A stretch of 64,000 nt of DNA from Kitasatospora sp. NBC_01266 (GTDB lineage Bacteria > Actinomycetota > Actinomycetes > Streptomycetales > Streptomycetaceae): NCBI RefSeq assembly GCF_036242395.1, contig NZ_CP108458.1:2294001-2358000 (forward strand), given 5' to 3'. Position numbers and translations under genes: made by a program. Positions 8,377-17,287 of the stretch are shown piece after piece. The stretch's first letter is position 1. Each line of letters starts with the position of its first letter. Below the pieces are notes generated by a model. It worked only from the letters and a program-made list of their open reading frames with translations, ran no database searches and had not been told where the DNA came from.

Positions 8377-8796
8377 ATGGCCAGAGTTCTCAGGTGGCTC
8401 GTCCTGGCGATGGGGGTCGCATGCGTGGCGATCGGGGTGTTCCATCTGGCACTCGGGAACAGCGCGGTACCGGGCGAGGGCTCGGCCGATGCGACGGTCG
8501 ACAGCCTGAACCGGTTCTTCGGTGCGATCTTCGCGGGGTACGGGCTCGCCTGGATCTGGGCGGCGCGGCAGTCGCCGATCCCGGCAACCGCCGTACGGTG
8601 GCTGGCCGGAGTGTTCCTGCTGGGTGGGATCGGGCGGCTGCTGTCGCTCGCCGCACACGGGTGGCCGCAGTGGTTCCAGGTCGTGTTGACGAGCATCGAA
8701 CTGGTGATGCCGCCGCTGTACTTCTGGCTGGCGGACGCCGACGAGCGGGCCGGCCGGGTATCGACCCGGCGCGTTGTCGGCGATCCCGTGCTCTGA
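8377..8796 (+). CDS. DUF4345-like membrane protein
   Basis: A 139-residue protein with four membrane spans. The pattern IGVFHLALGNSAVPG followed by NRFFGAIFAGYGLAWIW and LLGGIGRLLSLAAHG resembles the DUF4345 family. The ATG is preceded by GGAGGG at 7 nt. It is divergent from the TetR gene with paired operators between. Its biochemical role is not established. Confidence 0.72.
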   Translation: MARVLRWLVLAMGVACVAIGVFHLALGNSAVPGEGSADATVDSLNRFFGAIFAGYGLAWIWAARQSPIPATAVRWLAGVFLLGGIGRLLSLAAHGWPQWFQVVLTSIELVMPPLYFWLADADERAGRVSTRRVVGDPVL

Positions 8797-8835
8797 CCCA
8801 GCCACTGCCCCGCGCGGTTCACTGGCTGCCGCCCA

Positions 8836-9723
8836 CTACCAGCGGACGGCACCGAAGTTGATCGGCTGCTGCTTGAACGTCGCGCTGCGCAGCGTCAGTT
8901 GGCGCATCCGCTGCGCCATCTCCGCCGCCGGGAGGTGCTTGCGGTCGCCGTGGCCCGGCAGCAGCCACTCGAAGTGCAGCAGGTCCGCCGTGCGGGCCAG
9001 CGAGGCGGCCAACTCCTCGATGGAGTACCAGGTAACGCTCTCGGGCACCTCGATGTCCCCCGTGCCGCGCGACCAGTAGAAGCTGTCGCCGCTGAAGCAG
9101 TACCGCTGGTCCGCGAGGTAGAGCACGCTGCCCCGGGTGTGGCCGGGGAGCGGGTGGGCGATCACGGAGTCGGCGATCTCCACGGGGTCGGTGCCGCGCA
9201 GGATCTGGTCAGCGTCCGGGGCGGCGTCGAGGTCGTCCTCGTGGATCCACAGACGGGCGCCGAAGTGGTCGGCGTAGCGGCGGCCGTGGGCGGCGTGGTC
9301 GCGGTGGGTGAGCAGGACGTCGGTGACCGGGCCCGGCGCCTCGTACCGCCTGGCCAGGGCGGTGCTCCAGCGGGGCGTGTCGATCATCATCCGGGTGCCG
9401 GACGGGCGGCGCAGCAGGTAGGAGTTGGCGCCGGCCAGGTGCGGTGAGTTGTGGCCGCAGAGCTGGACGTCGTCGGTCAGCGCGAGCGGGAACGGGTCCA
9501 GCGCCGGGTCGAGGGTCCGGGCGGTGTGCCGGATCGACCGGGTGGGGCAGGCGTGCGCGGCGGCGTACACCTGCCCGAGCTCGGCCGCGTCGCGCGGTTG
9601 GCGCAGGATCTCCGAGTGGCCGTCGACCTCGCCGATCAGCCCGGGGGCCAACTGGCGGGCGACATCGCAGTTGGTGCAGCGGTCATCGACGAACCAACCG
9701 GCTTCGGCTGCATGCTCGTTCAT
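8836..9723 (-). CDS. Ferredoxin-like / metallo-beta-lactamase fold fusion hydrolase
   Basis: A 295-residue protein. Residues 1-65 resemble a small ferredoxin, with Cys16 and Cys19 in DDRCTNCDVA and Cys59 in HACPTRSI, enough for a 3Fe-4S or incomplete 4Fe-4S site. Residues 80-270 are a metallo-beta-lactamase fold with LLTHRDHAAHG in place of HxHxDH, PGHTRGSV, FSGDSFYWSR and LLPGHGDR. The start is supported by GGGAGGGAG 7 nt upstream. A similar ferredoxin-MBL architecture occurs in cyanobacteria and plants, to my knowledge; substrate unknown. Confidence 0.82.
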   Translation of the reverse strand: MNEHAAEAGWFVDDRCTNCDVARQLAPGLIGEVDGHSEILRQPRDAAELGQVYAAAHACPTRSIRHTARTLDPALDPFPLALTDDVQLCGHNSPHLAGANSYLLRRPSGTRMMIDTPRWSTALARRYEAPGPVTDVLLTHRDHAAHGRRYADHFGARLWIHEDDLDAAPDADQILRGTDPVEIADSVIAHPLPGHTRGSVLYLADQRYCFSGDSFYWSRGTGDIEVPESVTWYSIEELAASLARTADLLHFEWLLPGHGDRKHLPAAEMAQRMRQLTLRSATFKQQPINFGAVRW

Positions 9724-10022
9724 GGTGCGGCTCCCTCCCGTGGGCGCCCCGACGACCGGGCGCGCCTCCCACTCAGTGGTAACGCGGCGACCGCGCGGAA
9801 AGGAAGAACCGCAGCTCTTCCCCTTTGCCGGGGCATCGTCTCTCACCAGGACGTCAGGACCGGCCGACCGCCACGTCCCGCCCCGTCCCGCTGCATCCCG
9901 TCCCGCTCTGGCGGCCGGCCCGATCGGCGAGCCGAGCCCGCAGCCGGGCTGACCTCGCCCCTTAGGCTGGGGAGGCGCTTCATCCCCAGTCACCCCCAGC
10001 CACCCCGCAAGGAGCCCGCAGC

Positions 10023-10655
10023 ATGGCAGAGCCTCGTCCCCGGCGGCCGGCCCGGCCTCGCGAGGAGGTGCTCGCGGTGGCGATGGGGGCGATCGCGGAG
10101 CACGGGTTGGCGAAGCTGACCATGGCGGGATTGGGGAAGCAGTTGGGGATGAGTGCGGGGCACCTCCTCTACTACTTCGGGAGCAAGGACCAACTGCTGC
10201 TGGAGACGCTGCGCTGGAGCGAGGAGCAGCTGGGTGAGCGACGGCGGGCAGCGCTGGGACGGGCGGGGCTGAGCGCCTGGGAGCGGTTCGGGGCGTATGC
10301 GGAGCTGTATCTGGCGGACGGGCCCGGGGATCCGCGCTGGATCCTCTGGGTCGAGGTGTGGGGGCGCTCACCGTCCAGCGCGGAGATCCGGCAGGGGCAG
10401 CTGGAGATCGAGGCGCCCTGGCAGGCCGACCTGGCGGCGCTGATCGAGGACGGCGTGGCCCGGGGTGAGTTCCGGGCCGGGTCGGCCGAGGAGCGGGCGG
10501 CGCAGTTGCGGGCGGTGCTGGACGGGTACTCGGTGCCGCTGGCGATCGGGCTGCCGGGGGTGGCGAGGGACCGGTCGGCGGCCCAGGTGCGGGCGGTGGC
10601 GGCCGCCGTGCTGGGCGCCGAGGCTGACGGCCGACTGCCGACGACTAACGGCTGA
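10023..10655 (+). CDS. TetR-family transcriptional regulator
   Basis: 210 residues. The helix-turn-helix is LTMAGLGKQLGMSAGHLLYYFGSKDQLLLETL, recognisable by the YYFxSKDxL ending. The C-terminal part, with WILWVEVWGRS, resembles the BetI-like TetR subgroup. AAGGAG stands 8 nt before the ATG. It is convergent with the next gene and has no obvious divergent target, so its regulon is not evident here. Confidence 0.85.
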   Translation: MAEPRPRRPARPREEVLAVAMGAIAEHGLAKLTMAGLGKQLGMSAGHLLYYFGSKDQLLLETLRWSEEQLGERRRAALGRAGLSAWERFGAYAELYLADGPGDPRWILWVEVWGRSPSSAEIRQGQLEIEAPWQADLAALIEDGVARGEFRAGSAEERAAQLRAVLDGYSVPLAIGLPGVARDRSAAQVRAVAAAVLGAEADGRLPTTNG

Positions 10656-10677
10656 CGGCTGACGGCTGACGGCTGAC
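10650..10677. repeat. Heptanucleotide tandem repeat at a stop codon
   Basis: Four perfect copies of ggctgac begin within the last codon and stop of the TetR gene and fill most of the gap to the convergent gene. Confidence 0.85.
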
Positions 10678-10683
10678 GGGGCG

Positions 10684-12099
10684 TCACTCGGTCCAGAGGG
10701 CCGCTGCGGTGCGGTCGTCGGCGTAGCCTTTGGCGCGGACCTGGACCTGGCGCAGGAAGTCGACCATGCCGGGCGGGTGCGGGTGGGACCAGTGGCCGGC
10801 CAGGAAGTGGGCGATGGCGGGCTCCTCGGCGATCGGCTCGGCCAGACCCGGGGAGCAGAGCAGCAGGATGTCGCCGGGCGTGGCCGGGATCAGCCGGAAC
10901 CGGAACGGGCGCGGCTCGGGGACCGTGACCGGGCCGTCCGGGTGGTGCAGCAGGCGGGCGGCGTAGGCGTCGATCCAGTGCCCGGCCCGCAGCAGGTAGA
11001 GGCCGCCGGGGCCCAGACCGAAGGCGACCCGGTGGGTGGCCTGCGGGTCGAGCGAGATCAGCAGGCAGTGCAGCGACCGGGCGTCCGGCGCGAGCGTGCG
11101 CAGGCCGGCGCCGGCGCCGGTGGTCAGGCGCTGCAGGCCGTAGCGGAGCCGGTCGCGGGCCCCCTCGCGCAGGTCGGCGGCGAGTTCGGCGCGGCTGCGA
11201 CCGATCGCCTCGGCGAGGTGGATGGCCGCCTGGCGGACGGTGTCCGGCAGCGGCTGCTCGGGATGGGCGGGCGCTACAGCCACGTCGGCGTCGGTGCCGG
11301 CGGCGACGTCGGCGCGCGGGTCGACCCGGCGGCGGGCGCGGCTGCCGAGCACGGCGAGCAGCAGGCCGTCCGGGGTATCGCCGAAGCGGGTGACCAGCAG
11401 CGCGTCGGTCCGCGGCTCGCCCCGGTAGCGGGCGGAGTCGCCGCGCACGGAGGCGGCACGCAGGGTGAGGCCCGGGTACTGGGCGCCGTCGAGGGCGATG
11501 TCGGGCACCACCGAGGCGACCCGCTCGGGGTCGGCGGCGGGGAGCAGGGTGGGTTCGGGGCCGTAGGTGGGCGGGCGCGAACCGACGTGCGGGGTGGGGG
11601 TGGGGGTGACCGCAGGCGCGGGGGCGGGGGCGGGCGCGGGGGCGGGGGCGGGCGCGGCGGTCGCTGTCGGGGCGGGCGCTGGCTCGGGCGCGGGGCGGGC
11701 GGGCTTGGTGAGGTCGAGCTTCGGTGGCGCCGGCTCGGACGCGGGCACGGGCTCCGGCGCCAGCTCCGACACCAGTTCCGTATCCGGCTTCGGTTCCGGT
11801 TCCGGTTCCGGTTCCGTATCGACTGTCGGCTCGGTCTCAACCGCCGGCTCCGCCTCCGCCACCGGCTCACCCGCCGCCTCGGCACCCGCCTGCCGCTGAC
11901 GCCCGATCAGCCCGACCGCCGAGGCGATCGAGTCGAACCAGTCGTCCACGCTCCCCTCGCCACCCTGCGCCCTCGGCGTATCGGGCAGCCGGCCGGCCGG
12001 TCCCTCGTACACCTGGGCCCACCAACCGTCCTCCGGGACAGCGTCCTTGGGCGTCCCGTCGTCCGGGCGACGCGGTGCGGGGGCGCCCTGGTCGGTCAT
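10684..12099 (-). CDS. PP2C-like phosphatase-domain protein with long Pro/Ala/Glu linker
   Basis: 471 residues. After an acidic N-terminal part (EDGWWAQVYEGP, VDDWFDSIASAVG) comes a roughly 110-residue linker of Pro, Glu and Ala. The C-terminal 270 residues resemble the PP2C_2-type domain of Streptomyces (DALLVTRFGDTPDGLLLAVL, GDILLLCSPGLAEPIAEEP). The classical DGxGG metal motif is not evident, so catalysis is uncertain. It may act as a regulatory protein in Ser/Thr phosphorylation signalling. No membrane span is seen. Confidence 0.65.
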   Translation of the reverse strand: MTDQGAPAPRRPDDGTPKDAVPEDGWWAQVYEGPAGRLPDTPRAQGGEGSVDDWFDSIASAVGLIGRQRQAGAEAAGEPVAEAEPAVETEPTVDTEPEPEPEPKPDTELVSELAPEPVPASEPAPPKLDLTKPARPAPEPAPAPTATAAPAPAPAPAPAPAPAVTPTPTPHVGSRPPTYGPEPTLLPAADPERVASVVPDIALDGAQYPGLTLRAASVRGDSARYRGEPRTDALLVTRFGDTPDGLLLAVLGSRARRRVDPRADVAAGTDADVAVAPAHPEQPLPDTVRQAAIHLAEAIGRSRAELAADLREGARDRLRYGLQRLTTGAGAGLRTLAPDARSLHCLLISLDPQATHRVAFGLGPGGLYLLRAGHWIDAYAARLLHHPDGPVTVPEPRPFRFRLIPATPGDILLLCSPGLAEPIAEEPAIAHFLAGHWSHPHPPGMVDFLRQVQVRAKGYADDRTAAALWTE

Positions 12100-12213
12100 C
12101 TGTCGGCTCCTCGTTCTTGGCTGGCGTACGTACCGTCACCTGCGGGGGTGGGCCACCTGGTCATTCTGCCCACGGTGCCGGTCGCTGTCCGGTGATTCGC
12201 CTCGAAGGCGCCG

Positions 12214-12293
12214 ATCAGGCCAGGAGCGGCCTGATTAATCCGAAAGTAGCGACCGAATGGGGGGACCGCTTAGCCCGTCCGGCTGATTAATAT
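12214..12293 (+). promoter_or_regulatory. Hairpin, ctgattaat direct repeat and -10 element
   Basis: atcaggcc/ggcctgat forms an 8-bp stem at 12214-12235. The sequence ctgattaat occurs at 12231-12239 and again about 52 bp later, ending in TAATAT (12288-12293), a good -10 just 6 nt before the ATG at 12300. Confidence 0.5.
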
Positions 12294-12299
12294 GTGCGC

Positions 12300-12845
12300 A
12301 TGACCGCGCCAGGACCTGTCCGACCGAAGCCGGGGAGCGCCGCGTTCGACGGCCACCCGGGCGGCGTGGCGTTGGTCCTCCCACTGCTCGGTCTGCTGGT
12401 CGCCCTGCTGGTGACGCTGCCCTGCGCGGGCTCGACCTGGGCCGCGACCCCACCGGCGAACGGCCCGACGAACGGACCCGCGAACGTTCCGGCGAGCAGA
12501 CCCACCGCCGCCCGTACCACCGCCGGCCATGCCGCCCACGCCGCCCGCGCCGCGCAGTCCTCGCACACCGGCCCCGGCGCCTCCGCCTTCGCCGTCACGC
12601 AGTTCCCCGCCCCGCTGACCGTGTGCACCGTCGACAATCCCGGCCCCAGGCCCGGCGACGGCTGCTCCAGTCATCCGTTCAGCGGCCAGGAAGCGCAACT
12701 GCCCAACGCGCCGCCGCAGCCCGGCCCGGCCGACCTGCCGCTGCCGGCCACCGTCCGCCCCACAGCGGCGATCGGCTTCGCGAGCGCGGGCCTGCCGACG
12801 GCACCCGCCCCTGATCTCCACCTGCTCCAGGTCAACCGGACCTGA
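12300..12845 (+). CDS. Exported or membrane-anchored hypothetical protein
   Basis: 181 residues with a single strong hydrophobic segment (LVLPLLGLLVALLVTLPCAG, about residues 24-43) followed by an Ala/Pro/Thr-rich exported tail. Several cysteines (CTVDN, GDGCSSHPF) could form disulfides outside. The ATG at 12300 is chosen because TAATAT is 6 nt upstream, implying a leaderless transcript. No homologous family is recognised. Confidence 0.6.
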   Translation: MTAPGPVRPKPGSAAFDGHPGGVALVLPLLGLLVALLVTLPCAGSTWAATPPANGPTNGPANVPASRPTAARTTAGHAAHAARAAQSSHTGPGASAFAVTQFPAPLTVCTVDNPGPRPGDGCSSHPFSGQEAQLPNAPPQPGPADLPLPATVRPTAAIGFASAGLPTAPAPDLHLLQVNRT

Positions 12846-12984
12846 GCGGAACCCCCGCCGGTCGGCACCGGGCACCCACCGCGAACACCGCGGCGTGCGC
12901 CGGGCATCCGGTCGGCGGTCTCACTCCCCTGTTACACCTCACACCGCCGTGCCCAGAACGCCGGCGGGGACAAGGAAGACTTCC

Positions 12985-13674
12985 GTGGGTTCCGCCTCGA
13001 AGCAGACCAACCAGCAGAGCAACAAGCCGGCCAACAAGCTGACCGGCAAGCAGGGCGCTGCCGACCGCCGCGAGCGGATCGCCAAGCTGCGGGCCGAGGA
13101 GCAGCGTCGCGAGAAGCGCATGAAGCTGATCGCCATCTCGGTGGCGGGCGTGCTGGTCGTGGGTACCGCTGTGACCGCGACCCTGATCGTGAAGAGCGCC
13201 AACGACAAGCACAACAAGGAAGTGGCTGCCGCGAAGGCGCCGATCCCCGGTGTGAAGACGTGGAGCAACCTGTCGCGCAACCACGTGCAGGGGACGGTCA
13301 ACTACCCGATGACTCCCCCGGTCGGCGGTGACCACAACCCGGTCTGGCAGACCTGCATGGGCAACGTCTACACCCAGCCGCTGCAGAACGAGCACGCCGT
13401 CCACTCGCTGGAGCACGGCGCGGTCTGGGTGACGTACAACAACAAGGCCAGCGCCGCAGACATCAAGACGCTGTCGGACAAGGTCAAGGTGACCCCGTAC
13501 TCGCTGATGAGCCCGTACCCGACCGAGTCGGGCACCATCACGCTCAGCGCGTGGGGCACCCAGCTGGTGGTGGACAGCGCCTCCGACCCGCGGGTCAACG
13601 AGTTCTTCACCAAGTACGTCCAGGGTCCGCAGACCCAGGAGCCGGGCGCCTCCTGCAGTGACGGAGCGATGTGA
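12985..13674 (+). CDS. DUF3105 membrane-anchored protein
   Basis: 229 residues with a lysine-rich cytoplasmic start, one membrane span (LIAISVAGVLVVGTAVTATL, about 48-67) and an extracellular DUF3105 domain. Signature pieces are YPMTPPVGGDHNPVWQTCMG and NEHAVHSLEHGAVWVTY, whose histidines suggest metal binding. The GTG at 12985 follows AAGGAAG. Its stop overlaps the next gene, so it is coupled to the DUF305 protein. Members of this pair are often linked to copper or redox handling, which is inference here. Confidence 0.83.
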   Translation: MGSASKQTNQQSNKPANKLTGKQGAADRRERIAKLRAEEQRREKRMKLIAISVAGVLVVGTAVTATLIVKSANDKHNKEVAAAKAPIPGVKTWSNLSRNHVQGTVNYPMTPPVGGDHNPVWQTCMGNVYTQPLQNEHAVHSLEHGAVWVTYNNKASAADIKTLSDKVKVTPYSLMSPYPTESGTITLSAWGTQLVVDSASDPRVNEFFTKYVQGPQTQEPGASCSDGAM

Positions 13675-14480
13675 TGACGGACGCGCGGACACCTGAGGAC
13701 GACCGGGACGGCATCGACCCGGACAGCACCGACCCGAGCGGCACCGACCCGGACGGCATCGTCGACGACCTGGACGACGAAGCGGACGACGAGTTCGACG
13801 ACGACCTCGACGAGGTCGGCCCCGCCGCCGCGCCCAAGCGCCGCCGCACGCTCTGGTGGCCGGCCGCGGTGGCCGCGGCGGTGGCGCTCTGCCTGGGCGT
13901 GCCGGCGCTGGTGGCCGGCGGGTCCTCGGCGTCGGGTTCGTCGGTGTCCGCGCCGGCCAACGACTCGCCCGAGGCGGGTTTCGCGCGGGACATGGCGACC
14001 CACCACCAGCAGGCGATCGACATGTCGTTCATCATCCGGGACCGGACGACCAACGCCGAGGTGCGCGGGCTGGCCTTCGACATCATCAACACCCAGGCCA
14101 ACCAGCGCGGCATGCTGATGGGCTGGCTGAGCCAGTGGGGGCTCAGCCAGAGCTCCGCGGCCCCGCCGATGGCCTGGATGAAGATGACGCCGTACCAGGC
14201 GCACGACGGCTCGCTGATGCCGGGCATGGCGACCAACACCCAGCTCGCCCAGCTGCAGCAGCTCAGCGGCACGGCGGCGGAGATCTTCTACCTGCAGCTG
14301 ATGATCCAGCACCACATCGGCGGCGCCGCGATGGCGCAGGGCTACGTGGACGTGGCGAAGAACCCGGTGGAGAAGTCGCTGGCGCAGTCGATGGTGGCCG
14401 CCCAGACCTCGGAGATCCAGCTGATGACCACCATGCTCGCCGAGCGCGGCGCGAAGCCGCTGCCGACGCCCGGGAGCTGA
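13674..14480 (+). CDS. DUF305 family metal-binding membrane-anchored protein
   Basis: 268 residues: an Asp-rich cytoplasmic tail, one membrane span (about 60-80), then an extracellular DUF305 four-helix domain. The histidine pairs ARDMATHHQQAIDMS and LMIQHHIGGAAMAQG, separated by methionine-rich stretches, are the family hallmark. It starts in a TGATG overlap with the DUF3105 gene (a GTG 3 nt earlier is possible), so both are made together. A copper or oxidative-stress role is plausible but unproven. Confidence 0.85.
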   Translation: MTDARTPEDDRDGIDPDSTDPSGTDPDGIVDDLDDEADDEFDDDLDEVGPAAAPKRRRTLWWPAAVAAAVALCLGVPALVAGGSSASGSSVSAPANDSPEAGFARDMATHHQQAIDMSFIIRDRTTNAEVRGLAFDIINTQANQRGMLMGWLSQWGLSQSSAAPPMAWMKMTPYQAHDGSLMPGMATNTQLAQLQQLSGTAAEIFYLQLMIQHHIGGAAMAQGYVDVAKNPVEKSLAQSMVAAQTSEIQLMTTMLAERGAKPLPTPGS

Positions 14481-14615
14481 ACGCCCACCGGCTGAGCACC
14501 ACGACGCGCCCGTCGACCTGGGGAGACCCGGGCCGGCGGGCGCGTGTCCACCCGGGTGTTCACATGGCGACACGGCAGCTCCAGCCGCCCGCCACAACCG
14601 GATACGCTGTCGCCC

Positions 14616-15191
14616 ATGCCCGCCGCGTCCCGCCCTGCGCCGTCCAGCGATCTGTCCGCCAGCCGTCCGGCCACCGAGACGGACGAGACAACCGGCCGGA
14701 CCGAACCGGCCCCCGGCGCCGACGATGCGCTGGCCATCGAGCGCGCGCAGCGGTTGACCGACGTGGTGACCCGGTTGCGCCGGGCCCTGCGCAGCAGCAT
14801 CCGGACCGACTATCCGTGGGAGTCGCTGCCGATGGCGCAGGTCGAACTGCTCCAGACGCTGGCCGTGACGCCGCTGCGGGTCGGGGAGCTGGCGGCCCGG
14901 CAGCGGTTGGCGCCGAACACCGTCAGCGGCCTGGTCGGCAAGCTGCTGGACGCGGGCTTCGTGGACCGCCAGGCCGACCCCGGCGACCGCCGCACCGCGC
15001 GGATCGCGCTGACCCCGGCCGGCCACCAGCAGTTGGAGGACTGGCAGCGGGCCCACGAGCGCCGGATCGCGGGTGCGCTGGCCACCCTCTCCCCGGCCGA
15101 CCACGACGCGGTGATGGCAGCGCTGCCGGGTCTGGACCGGCTGGCCGAGGCGCTGGCCGGTCCGGGCCAGGCGACCGCGGACGACGCCTGA
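14616..15191 (+). CDS. MarR-family transcriptional regulator
   Basis: 191 residues. The winged helix spans MAQVELLQTLAVTPLRVGEL, NTVSGLVGKLLDAGFV and the wing DPGDRRTARIALTPAG, a textbook MarR signature. The first 35 residues are a low-complexity Ser/Thr/Pro tail. TACGCT (14603-14608) is 7 nt upstream of the ATG, pointing to a leaderless mRNA. It is convergent with the Ada-AlkA gene, so its targets are not evident. Confidence 0.85.
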   Translation: MPAASRPAPSSDLSASRPATETDETTGRTEPAPGADDALAIERAQRLTDVVTRLRRALRSSIRTDYPWESLPMAQVELLQTLAVTPLRVGELAARQRLAPNTVSGLVGKLLDAGFVDRQADPGDRRTARIALTPAGHQQLEDWQRAHERRIAGALATLSPADHDAVMAALPGLDRLAEALAGPGQATADDA

Positions 15192-15216
15192 GCGACCTGA
15201 GCCGCGCCCCCGTCAC

Positions 15217-16761
15217 CTACTCCACCGTCGTCTGCTCCCCCGTCAGCGCCCAGAGCTGGTGCACCGCGTACGAGCGCCACGGCGCCCAGTCCAGCGCCGC
15301 CAGGGCCGCCGCCTTCGGGTCACCGGGCAGGCCCAGGCGCTGCAGGCCGTGGCGCACGCCGACATCGCCCGGCAGGAAGACGTCCGGGTCGCCGAGCGCC
15401 CGCATCCGCAGGTAGCCGACGGTCCACGGGCCGATGCCGCGCAGCCCGAGCAGCTGCCCGGCGGCCTGTTCGCGGTCCACGCCCGGGTCCAGCCGGACGG
15501 TGCCCGCCGAGAGCGCGCCGCACAGTCCGCGCAGCGCGTTCTGCCGTGAGACGGGCATCGCGAGGTCGGCCGGGTCGGCGGTGGCCAGCGCTTCGGCACT
15601 CGGGAAGAGCACGGTGAGCGTGCCGCTCGGTCCTCCCCCGGCCTCCGGCCGGGAGGTGGTGCCCCCGGACAGCGGGGTGCCGTAGCGGGCGGCGAGCCGG
15701 CCGGCCAGCGTGCGGGCGGCGGCCACGGTGATCTGCTGGCCGAGCACGGCCCGCACCGCCAGCTCGTGCGGGTCGACGTGGCCGGGCGAGCGCAGTCCGG
15801 GGCGGCGGGCGACCAGCGGGCCGAGCGCGGTGTCCCGGCCGAGCTGTTCGGCCACCGTCTGCGGATCGGCGTCCAGGTCGAAGAGCGCGCGCAGCCGGTG
15901 CACGGCGGTGGTCAGGTCGCGCAGGTCGGTCAGCCAGAGGCGGCAGTCCAGCCAGCCCCGGTCGGCGGGCACCCCCGTGCCCAGGCCGTCGACCTCCGCG
16001 ATGGCGTAGCCGTTCGGCAGCCGCAGGGTGCGGCGGTAACTGCGCACGCCCTTCGGGCCGGCCGGGACCACCTCCTCCACCCCGGGGACGGCACGCAGCG
16101 CCAGGAAGTCCATCAGGTGCTCGGTGTCGATCGGCCCCCGGTAGGCCAGCCGCAGGCTGAGGCTGCCCGGGCTCGCCCGCTGCGGCCGGCGGCTGCCCCG
16201 GGCCTGCCCCTCGGCCCGCAGTCCGCTCGGGGTGCGGTCGTACACCTCGCGCACGGTGTCGTTGAACTGCCGTACGGACGCGAAGCCGGCCGCGAACGCG
16301 ACCTCGGTGACCGGCAGTTCGGTGGTCTGCAGGAGCAGCCGGGCGGCCTGCGCGCGCTGGGCGCGGGCCAGCGCGATCGGTCCGGCGCCGAGCTCGGCGG
16401 TCAGCTGCCGCTGCAGTTGCCGCGCGCTGTAGCCGAGCCGGGTGGCCAGTCCGGCGACGCCCTCGCGGTCCACCACGCCGTCCCCGATCAGCCGCATCGC
16501 CCGGCCCACCAGGTCGGCGCGGTGGTTCCACTCCGGCGAGCCCGGCACCGAGTCGGGCCGGCAGCGTCGGCAGGCCCGGAAGCCGGCGCCCTGGGCGGCG
16601 GCGGCCGTGGGGTAGAAGGTGCAGTTGGCCCGCTTGGGGGTGACCGCCGGGCAGCTCGGACGGCAGTAGATCCCGGTGCTGGTCACCGCCGTGAAGAACA
16701 CCCCGTCGAACCGGGCGTCCCGGCTGTCCACGGCTCGGTAGCGCGTCTCGTCATCGATCAC
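15217..16761 (-). CDS. alkA: Ada-like activator fused to AlkA DNA-3-methyladenine glycosylase
   Basis: 514 residues with three modules. Residues 1-80 are the Ada N-terminal zinc domain with four cysteines (GIYCRPSCPAVTPKRANC, RACRRCRPD), one of which accepts methyl from phosphotriesters. Residues 85-185 are an AraC-type helix-turn-helix (FAAGFASVRQFNDTVREVY). Residues 200-514 are an AlkA glycosylase with the helix-hairpin-helix LRGIGPWTVGYLRMRALG and the catalytic Asp in VFLPGDVGVRHG. It senses and repairs alkylated DNA and probably activates its own gene. Confidence 0.9.
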   Translation of the reverse strand: MIDDETRYRAVDSRDARFDGVFFTAVTSTGIYCRPSCPAVTPKRANCTFYPTAAAAQGAGFRACRRCRPDSVPGSPEWNHRADLVGRAMRLIGDGVVDREGVAGLATRLGYSARQLQRQLTAELGAGPIALARAQRAQAARLLLQTTELPVTEVAFAAGFASVRQFNDTVREVYDRTPSGLRAEGQARGSRRPQRASPGSLSLRLAYRGPIDTEHLMDFLALRAVPGVEEVVPAGPKGVRSYRRTLRLPNGYAIAEVDGLGTGVPADRGWLDCRLWLTDLRDLTTAVHRLRALFDLDADPQTVAEQLGRDTALGPLVARRPGLRSPGHVDPHELAVRAVLGQQITVAAARTLAGRLAARYGTPLSGGTTSRPEAGGGPSGTLTVLFPSAEALATADPADLAMPVSRQNALRGLCGALSAGTVRLDPGVDREQAAGQLLGLRGIGPWTVGYLRMRALGDPDVFLPGDVGVRHGLQRLGLPGDPKAAALAALDWAPWRSYAVHQLWALTGEQTTVE

Positions 16762-16901
16762 GCCATCCAGTCTGCGCGCCGGCCGGGCGCCGTCCTAGCG
16801 GTAATCGGACATCGCTGTCGGCGTGGTCGGCGATAATGCCCGGCAAGGCGGCGGCGGAAGCTGTCAGGGGGAGCTCGCGGAGCTCAGGGAGGAGCCGGCG
16901 G

Positions 16902-17204
16902 ATGACGACGCACTCGGTGCGGTTGGAGGCGTGGCCCAAGCTGTACGTGACGGCCACGCTGCGGGAGGACGGCCGGCTGGTCATCGACGGGAGCGACCAG
17001 ACCGGCGAGTTGGAGTTCGAGTACCACATCACGGTGCAGCAGACGGACGTCCCCGTGGTCGCCGCCGCGCTCGGCGCGCAGTCGGACGAGGAGCTGATGT
17101 CGGCGCTGGAGCGCGAGGGCGCGGTGATCACGCGCTGCGGCGAGTACACCTGGCTGCGGGGCCTGGGGATCATGCCGGATCTCTGGTCGCACCGGGAATG
17201 GTGA
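16902..17204 (+). CDS. Small hypothetical protein
   Basis: A 100-residue acidic soluble protein (MTTHSVRLEAWPKLYVTATL at the start, LWSHREW at the end). GGGAGGAG lies 7 nt before the ATG. Alternating beta-type sequence and a C-terminal helix are suggested, with no catalytic motif or signal peptide. I do not recognise the family. Confidence 0.65.
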   Translation: MTTHSVRLEAWPKLYVTATLREDGRLVIDGSDQTGELEFEYHITVQQTDVPVVAAALGAQSDEELMSALEREGAVITRCGEYTWLRGLGIMPDLWSHREW

Positions 17205-17242
17205 ATCGGGAACAGTGAATCGGGAACGGTGAATCGGGAACG
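17201..17242. repeat. 14-bp tandem repeat at a stop codon
   Basis: Three copies of gtgaatcgggaacg (first with a final a) start at the stop codon of the 100-residue gene and continue into the convergent spacer. A partial fourth copy follows. Confidence 0.85.
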
Positions 17243-17287
17243 GTGAGCGGTGCGCCCCGCTGCCGGGACGCACCGCCACCGCCGCCG

